The notes under the pieces are model-generated. The model saw only the letters and a list, made by a program, of their open reading frames with translations. It made no database searches and had not been told where the DNA came from. A DNA stretch of 64,000 nt from Silene latifolia (Eukaryota; Streptophyta; Magnoliopsida; Caryophyllales; Caryophyllaceae), in NCBI RefSeq assembly GCF_048544455.1, contig NC_133530.1:17537748-17601747 (forward strand), written 5' to 3'. This document shows, one piece after another, positions 54,586 to 64,000 of the stretch. The position numbers and the translations under genes are program-made. Position 1 is the stretch's first letter; each line of letters opens with the position of its first letter.

Positions 54586-55559
54586 GAGGAATCAAGTTCC
54601 GATTCGATTCCAAATCCATACCCGTGCATAAAACAAAGCGCCCTAAATGGCAACAAATTATTTGCAACGACTTAAGTTTTATTTAAACCTTAACGTAAAT
54701 ATATAACTAATTTTTATGCAAATTAAACAATTGATATTTTATGATCGCGTAAAAGCATTTATGATTTGGAAGTAATGATATTATTTATATTACGACAACA
54801 ATAAAAATTGGTTTATATATTACTTTTTGGTGGAATGTAAAAACTTATATAAATGATCAATAAAGCACGCTATATTATACTTAATTAGGTCACTAAAATG
54901 TAAAAACGATATATCTTCTCAGGTCAGCAGCCCACATCTCAATTTGATAAGGGTTACCACAATTTAAGGGAACGAAGAGAGTATTAGTTTAGTTCTGTTT
55001 TATTGGTTAGCTTCCTACTTTGTTTATTGGTAGACACAAAACGAAATGGAGGAACTGATCTTAAATACCTGAATCATAAAATTCAGCACGCGCTGGAGAA
55101 TAGTATACCGATCATAAATTGATAGTTCTAAATAAACTCTAATCATAACATTCTTAAAGTGACAATTAGACTTGAAAGTAAACCACAGCCTCAATGACTG
55201 AAATGTCCTTTAACCAAAATATTAAGATTTCTTAAACTTATGAAACCTCAAATATTATGCAGATAATCGAGAATATAATACATTTTTTTTCCAAATACTA
55301 TATTAAAGTAATACCCATTTTGCTGACCGAACTTTTCTTCTATTTTACATGAATTAGTAAAACCGAAACAACCTACAAATCTACCAAATCAACCCGCAAA
55401 TATACCGCATCAACCACCCCAAGCGAAATCAGATCCTTTATCTTACTCCCGTTTTTTTTTTTTTTTTCAAATGAGAGCACTATGTCGCGGGTAAGAACCG
55501 AACCTCCAACATCAAAATGGGTATTAACCTAAATTAAGTATAAGATAGATCAAATTACT
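54586..55559. other. AT-rich non-coding stretch
   Basis: No gene recognised. A T homopolymer at about 55450-55468 is followed by GGGTAAGAACCGAACCTCC, whose complement faintly resembles a tRNA-type B box. This is too little to call a SINE. Confidence 0.5.
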
Positions 55560-55664
55560 AATATTTTTAAATGGAAGAAGTTTATGGGACGGTATAAGAT
55601 ACAACTTAAAAAGCTATGTAAATTAAAACTCCCTCCATTTTTTTGACATCGCATTGTATCATGT

Positions 55665-55756
55665 TGGATCATTCGGAAACAGCCTCTTTGTGTTGCTAAC
55701 ACAAGGGTAAGGCTGCGGGAGCCATTGAGGCACTGGAGTAATGTTGTTGTTGTTGT
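55665..55756 (+). mobile_element. 5'-truncated Au-like SINE (copy A)
   Basis: The 92-base body has AACAGCCTCTTTGTGTTGC, AGGGTAAGGCTGCGGGAGCC and a TTG-repeat tail (ATGTTGTTGTTGTTGT), the 3' part of plant Au-type SINEs. It is flanked by the 12-bp TSD ATTGTATCATGT at 55653-55664 and 55757-55768. The pol III box region is missing, so it is dead on arrival. Confidence 0.75.
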
Positions 55757-55896
55757 ATTGTATCATGTACGTCAATAATCAATATGTATGTACGATAAGT
55801 TGATGATCTTAGACAATCTAGGATACGTATAACGACGGTTCTTGATGATTTTTTTACTTCATTTATTGTCTTTTTTTTTTTACTTTCACAAAACTA

Positions 55897-55980
55897 ATCC
55901 CTCCGTCCCATCATTTATGTACCTTTTTTTTTATTCATTCTCAGGGGTATTTTAATGGGTAAATGATGGGACGGAGGGAT
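55897..55980. mobile_element. Small Stowaway MITE (copy A)
   Basis: ATCCCTCCGTCCCATCATTT pairs with AAATGATGGGACGGAGGGAT, with TA on both sides. The same element is at 59731-59814 in copy B. Confidence 0.8.
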
Positions 55981-56219
55981 TAGTTTTGTGAAAGTAAAAA
56001 AAAAAAAGACAATAAATGAAGGAGAAACATCATCAAGAACAGTCGTTATACGTACACTAGATTGTCTAATGGTGGTCATCATTGATGTTGTTCGTGACTG
56101 ATAAAGTTTGAGTAAATATTTTTAAATGGAAGAAGTTTATGGGACGGTATAAGATACAACTTAAAAAGCTATGTATATTAAAACTCCCTCCATTTTTTTG
56201 ACATCGCATTGTATCATGT

Positions 56220-56319
56220 TGGATCATTCGGAAACAGAACAGCCTCTTTGTGTTGCTAACACAAGGGTAAGGCTGCGGGAGCCATTGGGTGACCTTTGGA
56301 GTAATGTTGTTGTTGTTGT
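56220..56319 (+). mobile_element. 5'-truncated Au-like SINE (copy B)
   Basis: 100 bases, the same insertion as copy A with the same TSD ATTGTATCATGT (56208-56219, 56320-56331), so it was duplicated with the host segment. It differs by GAACAGCC and GGGTGACCTTTGGAG in place of shorter phrases. Confidence 0.75.
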
Positions 56320-56464
56320 ATTGTATCATGTACGTCAATAATCAATATGTATATACGATAAGTTGATGATCTTAGACAATCTAGGATACGTATAACGACG
56401 GTTCTTGATGATTTTTTTACTTCATTTATTGTCTTTTTTTTTTTTTTACTTTCACAAAATATAA

Positions 56465-59400
56465 CACTACAAGAAATACACATTTTTGAGACTGTTTTTT
56501 TGAGACCGCTGCAAAAAATGGTTGCAAATTCGTCGGTCTCAAAGGTGAGACCGAAATCATATCATTCAAAACATGTCATTAGCAGTCTCAAAGTTGAGAC
56601 CGTTTTGAAACTTTGAGACTAAGGACAATCTCAACTTGGAGGCGCCAATATATTCATTGAGACCGGGAACCTTTGTTTAATTATCTGTGACCCCTTTTAT
56701 ACGTTTGAGACTGATTTATTGGTTGCAGTTCAATATTTTAGCTTAAAAAACAAAGATACTTCCACTTTTCTTAATTCATTCACATCCCATCTTCATTTCA
56801 CATAACCTCCCAACGCCGACGGCCTGCTACAGTGCTCTCCGAACGCTGACGAACGGCTCTCTCAACGCCAATGATCTGCTTCCGAATGGCAAGGAATCTT
56901 CGACCTGCACTCCCAACGTCTATGACCTTCTCTCTTCTTTCTCGCTCAACTCTTTTTTGTCCCGCATCTCAACTCGTTGTTATCCCGTGTCTCTATACGC
57001 AGGTATTTTGACTAATTAAACTACAAATCTTTCAATCAATTACAAAATGATTTATTATTTTGACTAATTAATTAATGTTTTGAAAGACGTTGATTGTTTA
57101 GGGTTAGGTTTGGAAAATTTTGATTAGATTAGGTTTCAAAATTTTTGATTAGATTAGGTTTGATTGTTGATTCCCCCATGGTGAAGTTGTTTCTTGGATT
57201 AATATTAACTTATGTGCATTGAATATTAATGTTTTGATTATTTAGGGTTAGATTTATTTCAGGTTCAAGTAAGATGTCTATTATACGGTTTTATGCAAAT
57301 TCAGATGATTCCATTGATGTAGGAGGGATTTGTTCTGTCCAGATTACGATTTTAATGTACTTTATCCACCACACACTCATTACACGGTCTTGCCCTTGTG
57401 TTTTGGTAAATTTTGGTGAGTCATTAAGAGGTACATGTATATAATTAGTCCATACTCGTTAATATGTTATTTGAGTTTATTTACAATCGTTCCAATATGT
57501 CTTTTCATACCAGGTTTGGGAGATGATGTGTATCAAATTCGATTAGTGAGTCGATTAGGCACTATTACTACTCCACCATAAATGAACTGGACAGAGACTC
57601 TAGAACGTGTACAAGATAATTGGTTCGACAACTTCAGCGTATGTATTGCTTTTTATGCTGTTAATTTTTTGATTTACTGATATTATACATCAACTCAAAC
57701 AAGTTATTTATGAAAGAATGTTGTACAAAATTTGGTCTTCCTTCTTTTCAAAAGTGACCGACGAGTTTATGCTTAAAATCATGTGCAGTCATTGGATGTT
57801 AACTACCTGTTTAGCCGTGATAGTCATTGAGCTAGATTCTGTTACTTGAACTCCCATGAGATTTACGGCCTGGTAGTATTATCTTGTTGCTTGAAAAGAA
57901 GTTATCCAGTTGCTTTGTATAGATAATTTTTGCTTCAAAGATTAATTCTATGAATCATTTGTTTGGGCATTTGTGGTGAATGGCCTATTTTCTAATGTAT
58001 TTACTGAGGTTAATGGGTAACGAATAATGAGATATTGAACGGTCTTAGAGGGTGAAAATCACATAACAATGACATTGAGTTGAAGCAGAGTACAGTTATT
58101 TATTGTCTAGAATACACAGTTAGTCTTAAGTCTTAACAGCTGTTTGTAGGTTAGGGCCGTTAGGCTTCTTGATAAAGGGAAGTGGCTCTATACAATCCAT
58201 TTTCAGCTGAAATAGGTCTTCTACCAAATGTAGTCTATGTAGATGATGTGGACTTTAAAACAGTATGTTAGAAGAGTCTGCCTAGATGTGGTGGTCAATT
58301 TATTTGGCAACTTTATTATTGTAATATTACTGAGAACAACTTTTGACGTCTGTTCTTGGCTTCTTGCTATCTCCGTTTTGACCAGAGGATAGAAGTGTCT
58401 TCCTTTTATGATAATAGGCTATTAGTGAATAATGAAGTGAGATGGCGAATTATGTTCGCCTTGTATTCTCAGTGATGATGAGAATCTATGGGCAGGCTTC
58501 TTGGTAATTGTTGGTTTCCGCCTTCTGTGGTGATATGATTGTGTACGAATGCTCCAAAGTTCATAATATGTCTGTTGATCCTTATTTCCTGTCACAAATT
58601 ATGTTCGCCTTGTATTCTCTTCATTTCTGTATCCTTGAGGCTTTTAGACATCATATTTTCTTTCCTTTCCCTTATAATTTTATGGATGGTCAAATGATGT
58701 AAAGTCTATTTGATTCGCCTTTGACAGATGCTCTTCTCAAGATGTTGTTGGAATTAAGTTTGCCTTTAAATTCATTACTGGTAAGACTGTCTATTCTGAA
58801 TTCATGTTAAACATTTCTTTTTGCTCGTAGTTTCCTTTTCTTAATTTGTAAGAATTGTAATTTGTGCAGTCGATACCACATAAGCTCTTATGCAATTTAT
58901 TAAGTAACTTATACTCATATTCTTATTTGCAGAAGTTTTTCAAATGGGATAAAAATTTAATGGCGGTGTACAGGATGTTTATAATGAGCATGCCCAAAAG
59001 CGTCGCAAAGGAACTTTTAGTCATGCTGTAAAAGATTGAGAAGAATGCAAAAAGGCTGAAGTGAATAAATGAGCAATGTTTGGTGGTACAAAAGGAAGAA
59101 GTAATGAAGACAATGGAACAACGTTTTAAACTAATGCAACAAGAACCTAAGTGTTTGGTTGTGTTGAACCTTGGATTAATTAGTTTGTAAACTTTAAGTG
59201 TTGAATAGGTAATGTTGTTTGAATTTAATAGCTAAGTGTTGGAGTGTATGGATGATGGTATTTATTATAAATTGAGATTTGAAATTTATTTGGTCCTCTC
59301 GATTTTCTGTTTTTAGCTTATGTGGAGGATTTCATTTAATAGGTGAGTAAGAGAAATATTGAAACAATGGGGTATATATATTATAATTTTAATTTGAGAC

Positions 59401-59728
59401 GGCTTTGCAAAATTTGCGTCTGCTTTGCAAAATTTGAGACCGACTGTCCAGTCTCAAACAGACTATAATATTAATTTTAATAGGTGGTCTTGAGACCGAA
59501 CACAATCTCAAATTAGGGACTGCCTCTAGAGTTTGGGACCGCAACATAGTGGTCTCAAATTTGCGACCGTTACGAAGCGGATCCTAATTTTGGAATTTGT
59601 TACCAGTTTTTCAGACCGACAGTAGGCGGTCTCAAATTTGAAAAAGCGGTCTCAAAATCGGTTTTGAGACCGTTTTTCATACGTTTGAGACTGATATAGG
59701 CGGTCTCAAAAACGCGTGTTTCTTGTAG
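56465..59728. mobile_element. CACTA (En/Spm) transposon, non-autonomous
   Basis: The left end CACTACAAGAAATACAC and the right end GCGTGTTTCTTGTAG are inverted. TAA lies at 56462-56464 and 59729-59731. The empty site is visible in copy A (AAAACTAATCCC). The right terminus lacks the last bases of a perfect CACTA end. Both ends carry many subterminal GAGACCG / CGGTCTCAAA motifs (56490-56680, 59390-59712), the usual transposase-binding arrays. The interior has no long frame and no DDE transposase motif. Confidence 0.82.
56760..59200 (+). other. CACTA interior: gene-like but non-coding
   Basis: A GC-richer block (56810-57000) ending in TATACGCAG/GTATTTTG looks like an untranslated first exon and donor. 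A block after TTTGCAG at 58932 encodes YNEHAQKRRKGTFSHAV before a stop, followed by GTGAATAAATGAGC and a Glu/Lys-rich piece. It may be a transposase-gene remnant or a captured fragment; I cannot identify it. A 64-codon frame at 58508-58702 shows nothing recognisable. Confidence 0.35.
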
Positions 59729-59903
59729 TAATCCCTCCGTCCCATCATTTATGTACCTTTTTTTTTATTCATTCTCAGGGGTATTTTAATGGGTAAATGA
59801 TGGGACGGAGAGATTAGTTTTGTGAAAGTAAAAAAAAAAAGACAATAAATGAAGGAGAAACATCATCAAGAACAGTCGTTATACGTACACTAGATTGTCT
59901 AAT
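59729..59903. repeat. Duplicated unit, copy B, right part
   Basis: Continues copy B after the CACTA insertion, including the Stowaway (59731-59814) and the inverted arm to TAGATTGTCTAAT. It matches 55895-56070. Confidence 0.85.
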
Positions 59904-59908
59904 CAATA

Positions 59909-59945
59909 TCTATCTATATTATTAAAGGAAGCTTTTTTCGAGCGA
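59909..59945 (+). mobile_element. Helitron-like 5' terminus
   Basis: TCTATCTATATTATTAAAGG, followed by AAGCTTTTTTCGAGCG and preceded by A, resembles plant Helitron 5' ends. I could not find a matching hairpin-CTRR 3' end downstream, so its extent is unknown. Confidence 0.45.
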
Positions 59946-60609
59946 TTACAGAGAGTCCAATTATTGTGAGCTACCTAAAACAAATTAAAATTAAAACTAG
60001 AAGATATAGTTTGTAGTTAATGATAAACTGAAATTGAGAACGATATTAGGAGAATAGCTTTAAAAGAAGTCTTTTATGAGTCAAATACATATCTTATAAA
60101 CAACCTAATCTCACATAGATGCATACTATATATAGATTTACACCATAACTTTTCAATGCTAGCTTACTCAATCAACAATTTTCTATTATTTCTATGTAGC
60201 TGTGCTTCTTTTATAATCTTAGTCATTATATTATATTGTCATATCCATGCCAACAACTAATTTCTTTGTTATGGAGTTTTTTGTAGATGATCGTGAATTC
60301 AATTGCGCAATACTATGATGTTGTCACCGAAAAAGTTAATAACTTGTGTTAATTTATTCTCTATTTTTAATATTTATTTACATTTGATTGTTATATATTT
60401 TCAGGATGGTTGGATGGATAGCCTTCTAAAAATCACAGCATAAGTGAGAATTATGACAAAAATATAGGTATCTTGGAAGTTTTAATTTGTATATCTCACA
60501 GTATTGATTTTGATCTGTTTATTTTTCTTTGCATACCGCAATTAATATAAAAGCTTATTTTGATCATATTCTTCTTTTGAATTTACAGGTGCATGATATA
60601 AATAACGTA

Positions 60610-60875
60610 CAGTGTTGTCGTCTTTGAACGTACTAGCATTGTCGTCATCGTGATCCATGTTGATTGAACTTAGGAACGAAAGATAGTGAAGAGGAGTAAA
60701 ACAAAAAGAAGATGAAGCTTTGGTAAAGATTAGAGGATCTGATTGTTCGTAAAGTTTAGAATTAGATAAGAAGATTGATAGAAATGGAGATTGATGCATG
60801 AAAATAAGATGATGATAATTGATAGAAGACGAATGATAAGGCTTGTTTTAAAGAGTTTTTTATAAACATTATTAC
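60610..60875 (-). other. Promoter-like region with possible short first exon
   Basis: On the minus strand, TTTATAAAAAACTC (about 60855-60868) resembles a TATA box. A pyrimidine-rich leader follows, then ATG at about 60658 and MDHDDDNASTFKDDNT ending at a GTACGT donor-like site (about 60607-60612). An upstream in-frame ATG at 60799 would extend it to 85 codons through 60542. No family recognised and no downstream exon found. Confidence 0.25.
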
Positions 60876-62100
60876 ATATAATTATAATTATTATTGTATT
60901 TTTGCAAGCACTTATTATGTTGTGTAAATATTTGCAATGTTCTGCGGTCTAAACAAAATTTGTTAACTTATCCTATCGGCAGGCTTATACTCTATACGTT
61001 GAAGATGAGCAAACCACGAGTCGACGACCTAATATGAATTAGGCAGAGTAAATATTAGTGGAAGCACATCACTTTCCATGAATAAGGCGAGGTAGTTATT
61101 CTAATGATAATTGTAGTAGCCTTGGTGTAAATTTGATAAAATACTTTACTCTACTAAATATTTAAATGATCGGGAGATCAATTTCATTTCATGTCGAACA
61201 CTACAAAAAGCGCAATATTAGCTGTAGACCTATTCCGCCGTAAACACGGAAAAGTGTAAAACAAAAGGACACAATTTGTGATTTGCAGTGAGTCTCTTGA
61301 AAGACCGTCTCTCACTATATTAATGAGAGAAAACTAATAAATAAATAAAAAAGAACTAATTTAAAAAAAAAAAGATAAAAATTAAATAAAAACATTAACT
61401 ACCTATTATAACCGTCTCTCTATAATTTGTGATTTGGGAATTAGATATATTTGCATTATTTACGATAATTAATACTCCGCATGATAATATTATGATCATA
61501 TTATACTCCTATTAGAGCCCATGAAGAATAAAAGATCGTGAACGTAACTAATAATTAAAAGTTGAATCAAACGTACAAAAGCATAATCTTAAACGATATT
61601 CTCGTATAAAAGTCTGAATTTAACTACTTGAGACTCATGAATGATATTATTCATGGGTTAATCAGTTGGAATCTCTAATCCACATGAAATAAGATAAACA
61701 ATAATTAATCCACATGCATTATTTTATTATACACATAGTTCTTCGTTGGTTTCCCAATTATAGTTCAAAACAATAACAAAGCTCAAGTATATCAATTTCC
61801 TCATGTATAGTACTCTACGATATAAGAATAAGGGAAGCGAGATTCGTAGAAACTGTAAACAACTTTGGTCAAGAATCATGTATAGTTCTCTACAATTATA
61901 TTTCAAACTCTTGGTACTTTGGTAGGTATCATATCATATGCCAACTCTATAATTTAAATGTATAAAAGTTACGATGGATTTTATATAGTCTATACTTCTT
62001 ATTTTATGCACAAATAGGATTATACATTCAGTTGTATATAAGCATTGTACAACTTAGTTATTAGAATCTGAGCTTATATGTATTTTTTCTGAGCTAATTC
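60876..62100. other. AT-rich non-coding stretch
   Basis: No gene recognised. A 138-base insert-like segment (61286-61423) containing GACCGTCTCTC at both ends is flanked by the 13-base direct repeat AATTTGTGATTTG (61273-61285, 61424-61436), perhaps a small MULE-type MITE. Confidence 0.45.
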
Positions 62101-64000
62101 TGTAACACCCCGTATTTTATTAAGATGGATAAAATTCTTTTAATTGCTATTTTGAATTTAATTACATCATTTAACAATTTATATATATATATGCTTAGCT
62201 AATTAATTAATTTCATCATAATTCGATACGTTAATTTTAATAATCATTAATAAGTTTATTTAAAGTTAGTTCGAGTTTATTGAAATTAGTTCGAGTTTAT
62301 TTATTTAATAATTTCCGTTTCTTTACGAGTCCTTATGAAAGTTGTTTTAAGTGAACCCGAGATGGATTTTGGGAACAAAACCGTCCAATTAGCTATTTTG
62401 AGCTTATTTCACTAAAATAGCAATTTTTATTAATATCCGTTAGTTTAAGTAAAAATCGCTTATAATTCCGATTCAAGCCGATATCGTATTATTTCCGTTA
62501 ACTAGCTGAGTTTATTTTATTTTCACTCATTAAATTTATTTATTATTGATTCCGTTTTATTACTGAAACTTTTACTTAAATCGGTTAAATTTAACTCGAA
62601 ACGATTTTAATAACGATCGAAGTTTCTTAACGACGAAGAAACGTACGTATAATAAATAGCAGGCTAGCGGTACATTTCATTGTCTCATTTATAAACAACG
62701 CACGCCTGTTTTCTTCTTCTTCCTTCTTTTTTTCCTTCCTTTTAAATTGTTCTTTGAAATTTGATCTGTTAATCGACGTCGGTGCTTCGTTCCTTATCCG
62801 TTTTCAACTATTTTTGTTCCATAGCGCTCCTTTCGTCGTTCTCGTCAATCCGTTGTAAGTAAAATTCATTTTCGTTATGTATTTTTACAAACCCAATTTA
62901 TATTTTTAGCTTTGTTTATTATAAGACGGTTGTATGTACTAAAATAGACGGCCTGGTAGAATATTTGTTAGTCATAAATGATTAGTTCAATCGGAAAAAG
63001 GTAATAATGATAGGTTACTCAATATTACTTGTAAAATATGTGTATTTTGAAATTTGGTTAGTCTGTTTTATAGTTGAGACGGTGTATAATTATATATAGG
63101 GATCATTATGGATGTTAATTAGTCCGTTGTATAGTTGAGACGGTGTATCCTGATATGTGGAGATGATTGAGACGGTGTATACCGACCTCTAGGGATCATT
63201 TGGGATGCTAGCTAGTAAGTGGTATATTAGAGACGGTGTATCTTGACATGTAGAGATCGTTTTGGGATGCTATTTGGGATCTTGTTTAGTTGTGGTATTG
63301 TGCGAGTAAATTAGATTTGTTTTTGAGTCCGCTTTGCGAGTACTTTGGGACATTTTTGGGACTGTTTTGACTCGGTTTAGAACTGGTTTAGGATTGATTG
63401 AACTCTGTTTTGGTACCAGTTTTTGTGCAGCCTTCCGATTGTTTTGGGACGATCGAAATGGAGGCCGTGTGGGCTGTTTTGGCCTCGGTTTTGGGAGCCG
63501 TGACAGGCTGAGTTGGGCTCAGTTTTGGGACGGATAAAATGGTGCTTTATGGGACTATTTCTAGGGCGTAAAAGTTGTGACAATTTTAAGGTATGCCTGT
63601 CAAAAGGGAGGGTCATAATGGTTTATGAACATAAGACAGTAGCTTATGAATATGATTTACATGTTTTGATTTAAATTAATTTCCGTCTCATATTTTATAT
63701 AACGATAATTCGTTAATATCGTCCCTTCACATAATTATTTTAGGTGGCTCATATGTGGTTGAAGAGGAAGAGTAATTTTGGGTTTTAGAAGCTTTCTCAA
63801 GTTATTGCTTGTCTCTTTGATAGCTTAAGGTAACTATTCCGAGTTACTCGACGAGTTAATGTCACATTAGTAGTTAATGTGTGCCTGTTGTTTGTTAAGT
63901 GTTTAGGTGATTGATAATGTGTTACTTTCGTTTTTCACATGATAGAAATTAGAAATAGCATGAGAATAATATTGCGATAAATTTTGTAATTTGGGCCAAA
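62101..64000 (+). mobile_element. Probable gypsy-type LTR, truncated by the window end
   Basis: TGTAACACCCCGTATTTTA is the usual LTR head of several plant Ty3/gypsy elements. A TATA-like TTTATAAACAACGC (about 62688) is followed by a CT-rich leader and a GTAAGTAA donor-like site near 62857. Degenerate tandem repeats of GAGACGGTGTAT at roughly 60-base spacing lie at 63075-63245. No coding domain is reached, and neither the other LTR nor a TSD is in view, so a solo LTR or a gene promoter with this head is possible. Confidence 0.45.

Larger units (their letters stand above)
55560..56070. repeat. Duplicated unit, copy A, with internal long inverted repeat
   Basis: The sequence is repeated almost exactly at 56115-56461 plus 59729-59903 (copy B, split by the CACTA element). 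Within the unit, arms at about 55808-55896 and 55981-56070 are reverse complements (shared GACAATCTAG, ACGTATAACGAC, TTCTTGATGAT, CTTCATTTATTGTC, ACTTTCACAAAACTA) around a small Stowaway. Confidence 0.85.

Noticed and set aside
55440..55500. tRNA-derived SINE on the minus strand
   Set aside because: A faint B-box-like phrase next to a T-run, with no A box and no TSD.
61286..61423. MULE-type MITE between AATTTGTGATTTG repeats
   Set aside because: The direct repeat is real but longer than a normal TSD and the termini are not convincingly inverted; noted only within the surrounding stretch.

Overview
The window is plant nuclear DNA from a eudicot. The interspersed families suggest Caryophyllales, but I did not identify the species. 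It holds no bacterial-type operon, no CRISPR array, no rRNA or tRNA gene, and no host gene that reads intact from end to end. It is a graveyard of broken host genes packed with transposable elements. For most elements both terminal repeats and the target-site duplication (TSD) can be read directly.

Layout. 1-1810: a fold-back repeat and four MITEs, some nested. 2124-17147: a CC-NB-ARC-LRR (CNL) immune-receptor pseudogene on the + strand. Its CC/NB junction is split by a Copia element with short LTRs (2585-14386, TSD GCTGG), which is itself split by a 7.2-kb gypsy-like element with no coding capacity (5553-12723, TSD CTAGT). 17340-33661: a degraded host region carrying same-strand remnants of glutamine synthetase, a receptor-like kinase and an NPF/PTR transporter. 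A non-autonomous Tat-type gypsy element (18809-27358, minus strand, TSD GTTAT) interrupts it. That element has gag and protease, lacks RT/RNase H/integrase, and carries an antisense extra gene with its own TATA box. 32552-45229: a short Helitron-like element split by an 11.35-kb SIRE-type Copia element (33662-45014, TSD ATATA) with an intact 567-residue env-like ORF. 46260-46639: a PIF/Harbinger MITE. 47374-48240: a second LRR fragment, paralogous to the first CNL, on the minus strand. 49430-54580: a Tork/Tnt1-like Copia element on the minus strand (TSD GGTAT). 55560-59903: a tandem duplication containing a 5'-truncated Au-like SINE and a small Stowaway; the second unit is split by a 3.3-kb CACTA element. 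59909: a possible Helitron 5' end. 62101-64000: the start of what looks like another gypsy LTR running off the window.

Insertion order can be read from the nesting: CNL, then short-LTR Copia, then gypsy-like element; Helitron, then SIRE; duplication, then CACTA. The oldest Copia of the first stack has identical LTRs, whereas the younger element inside it has visibly different LTRs. Many LTR-pair differences here, and several frameshifts, fall in short clusters at CAG/CTG-containing sites. I therefore suspect that part of the apparent decay is residual consensus error, and frameshifts should be read with that in mind.
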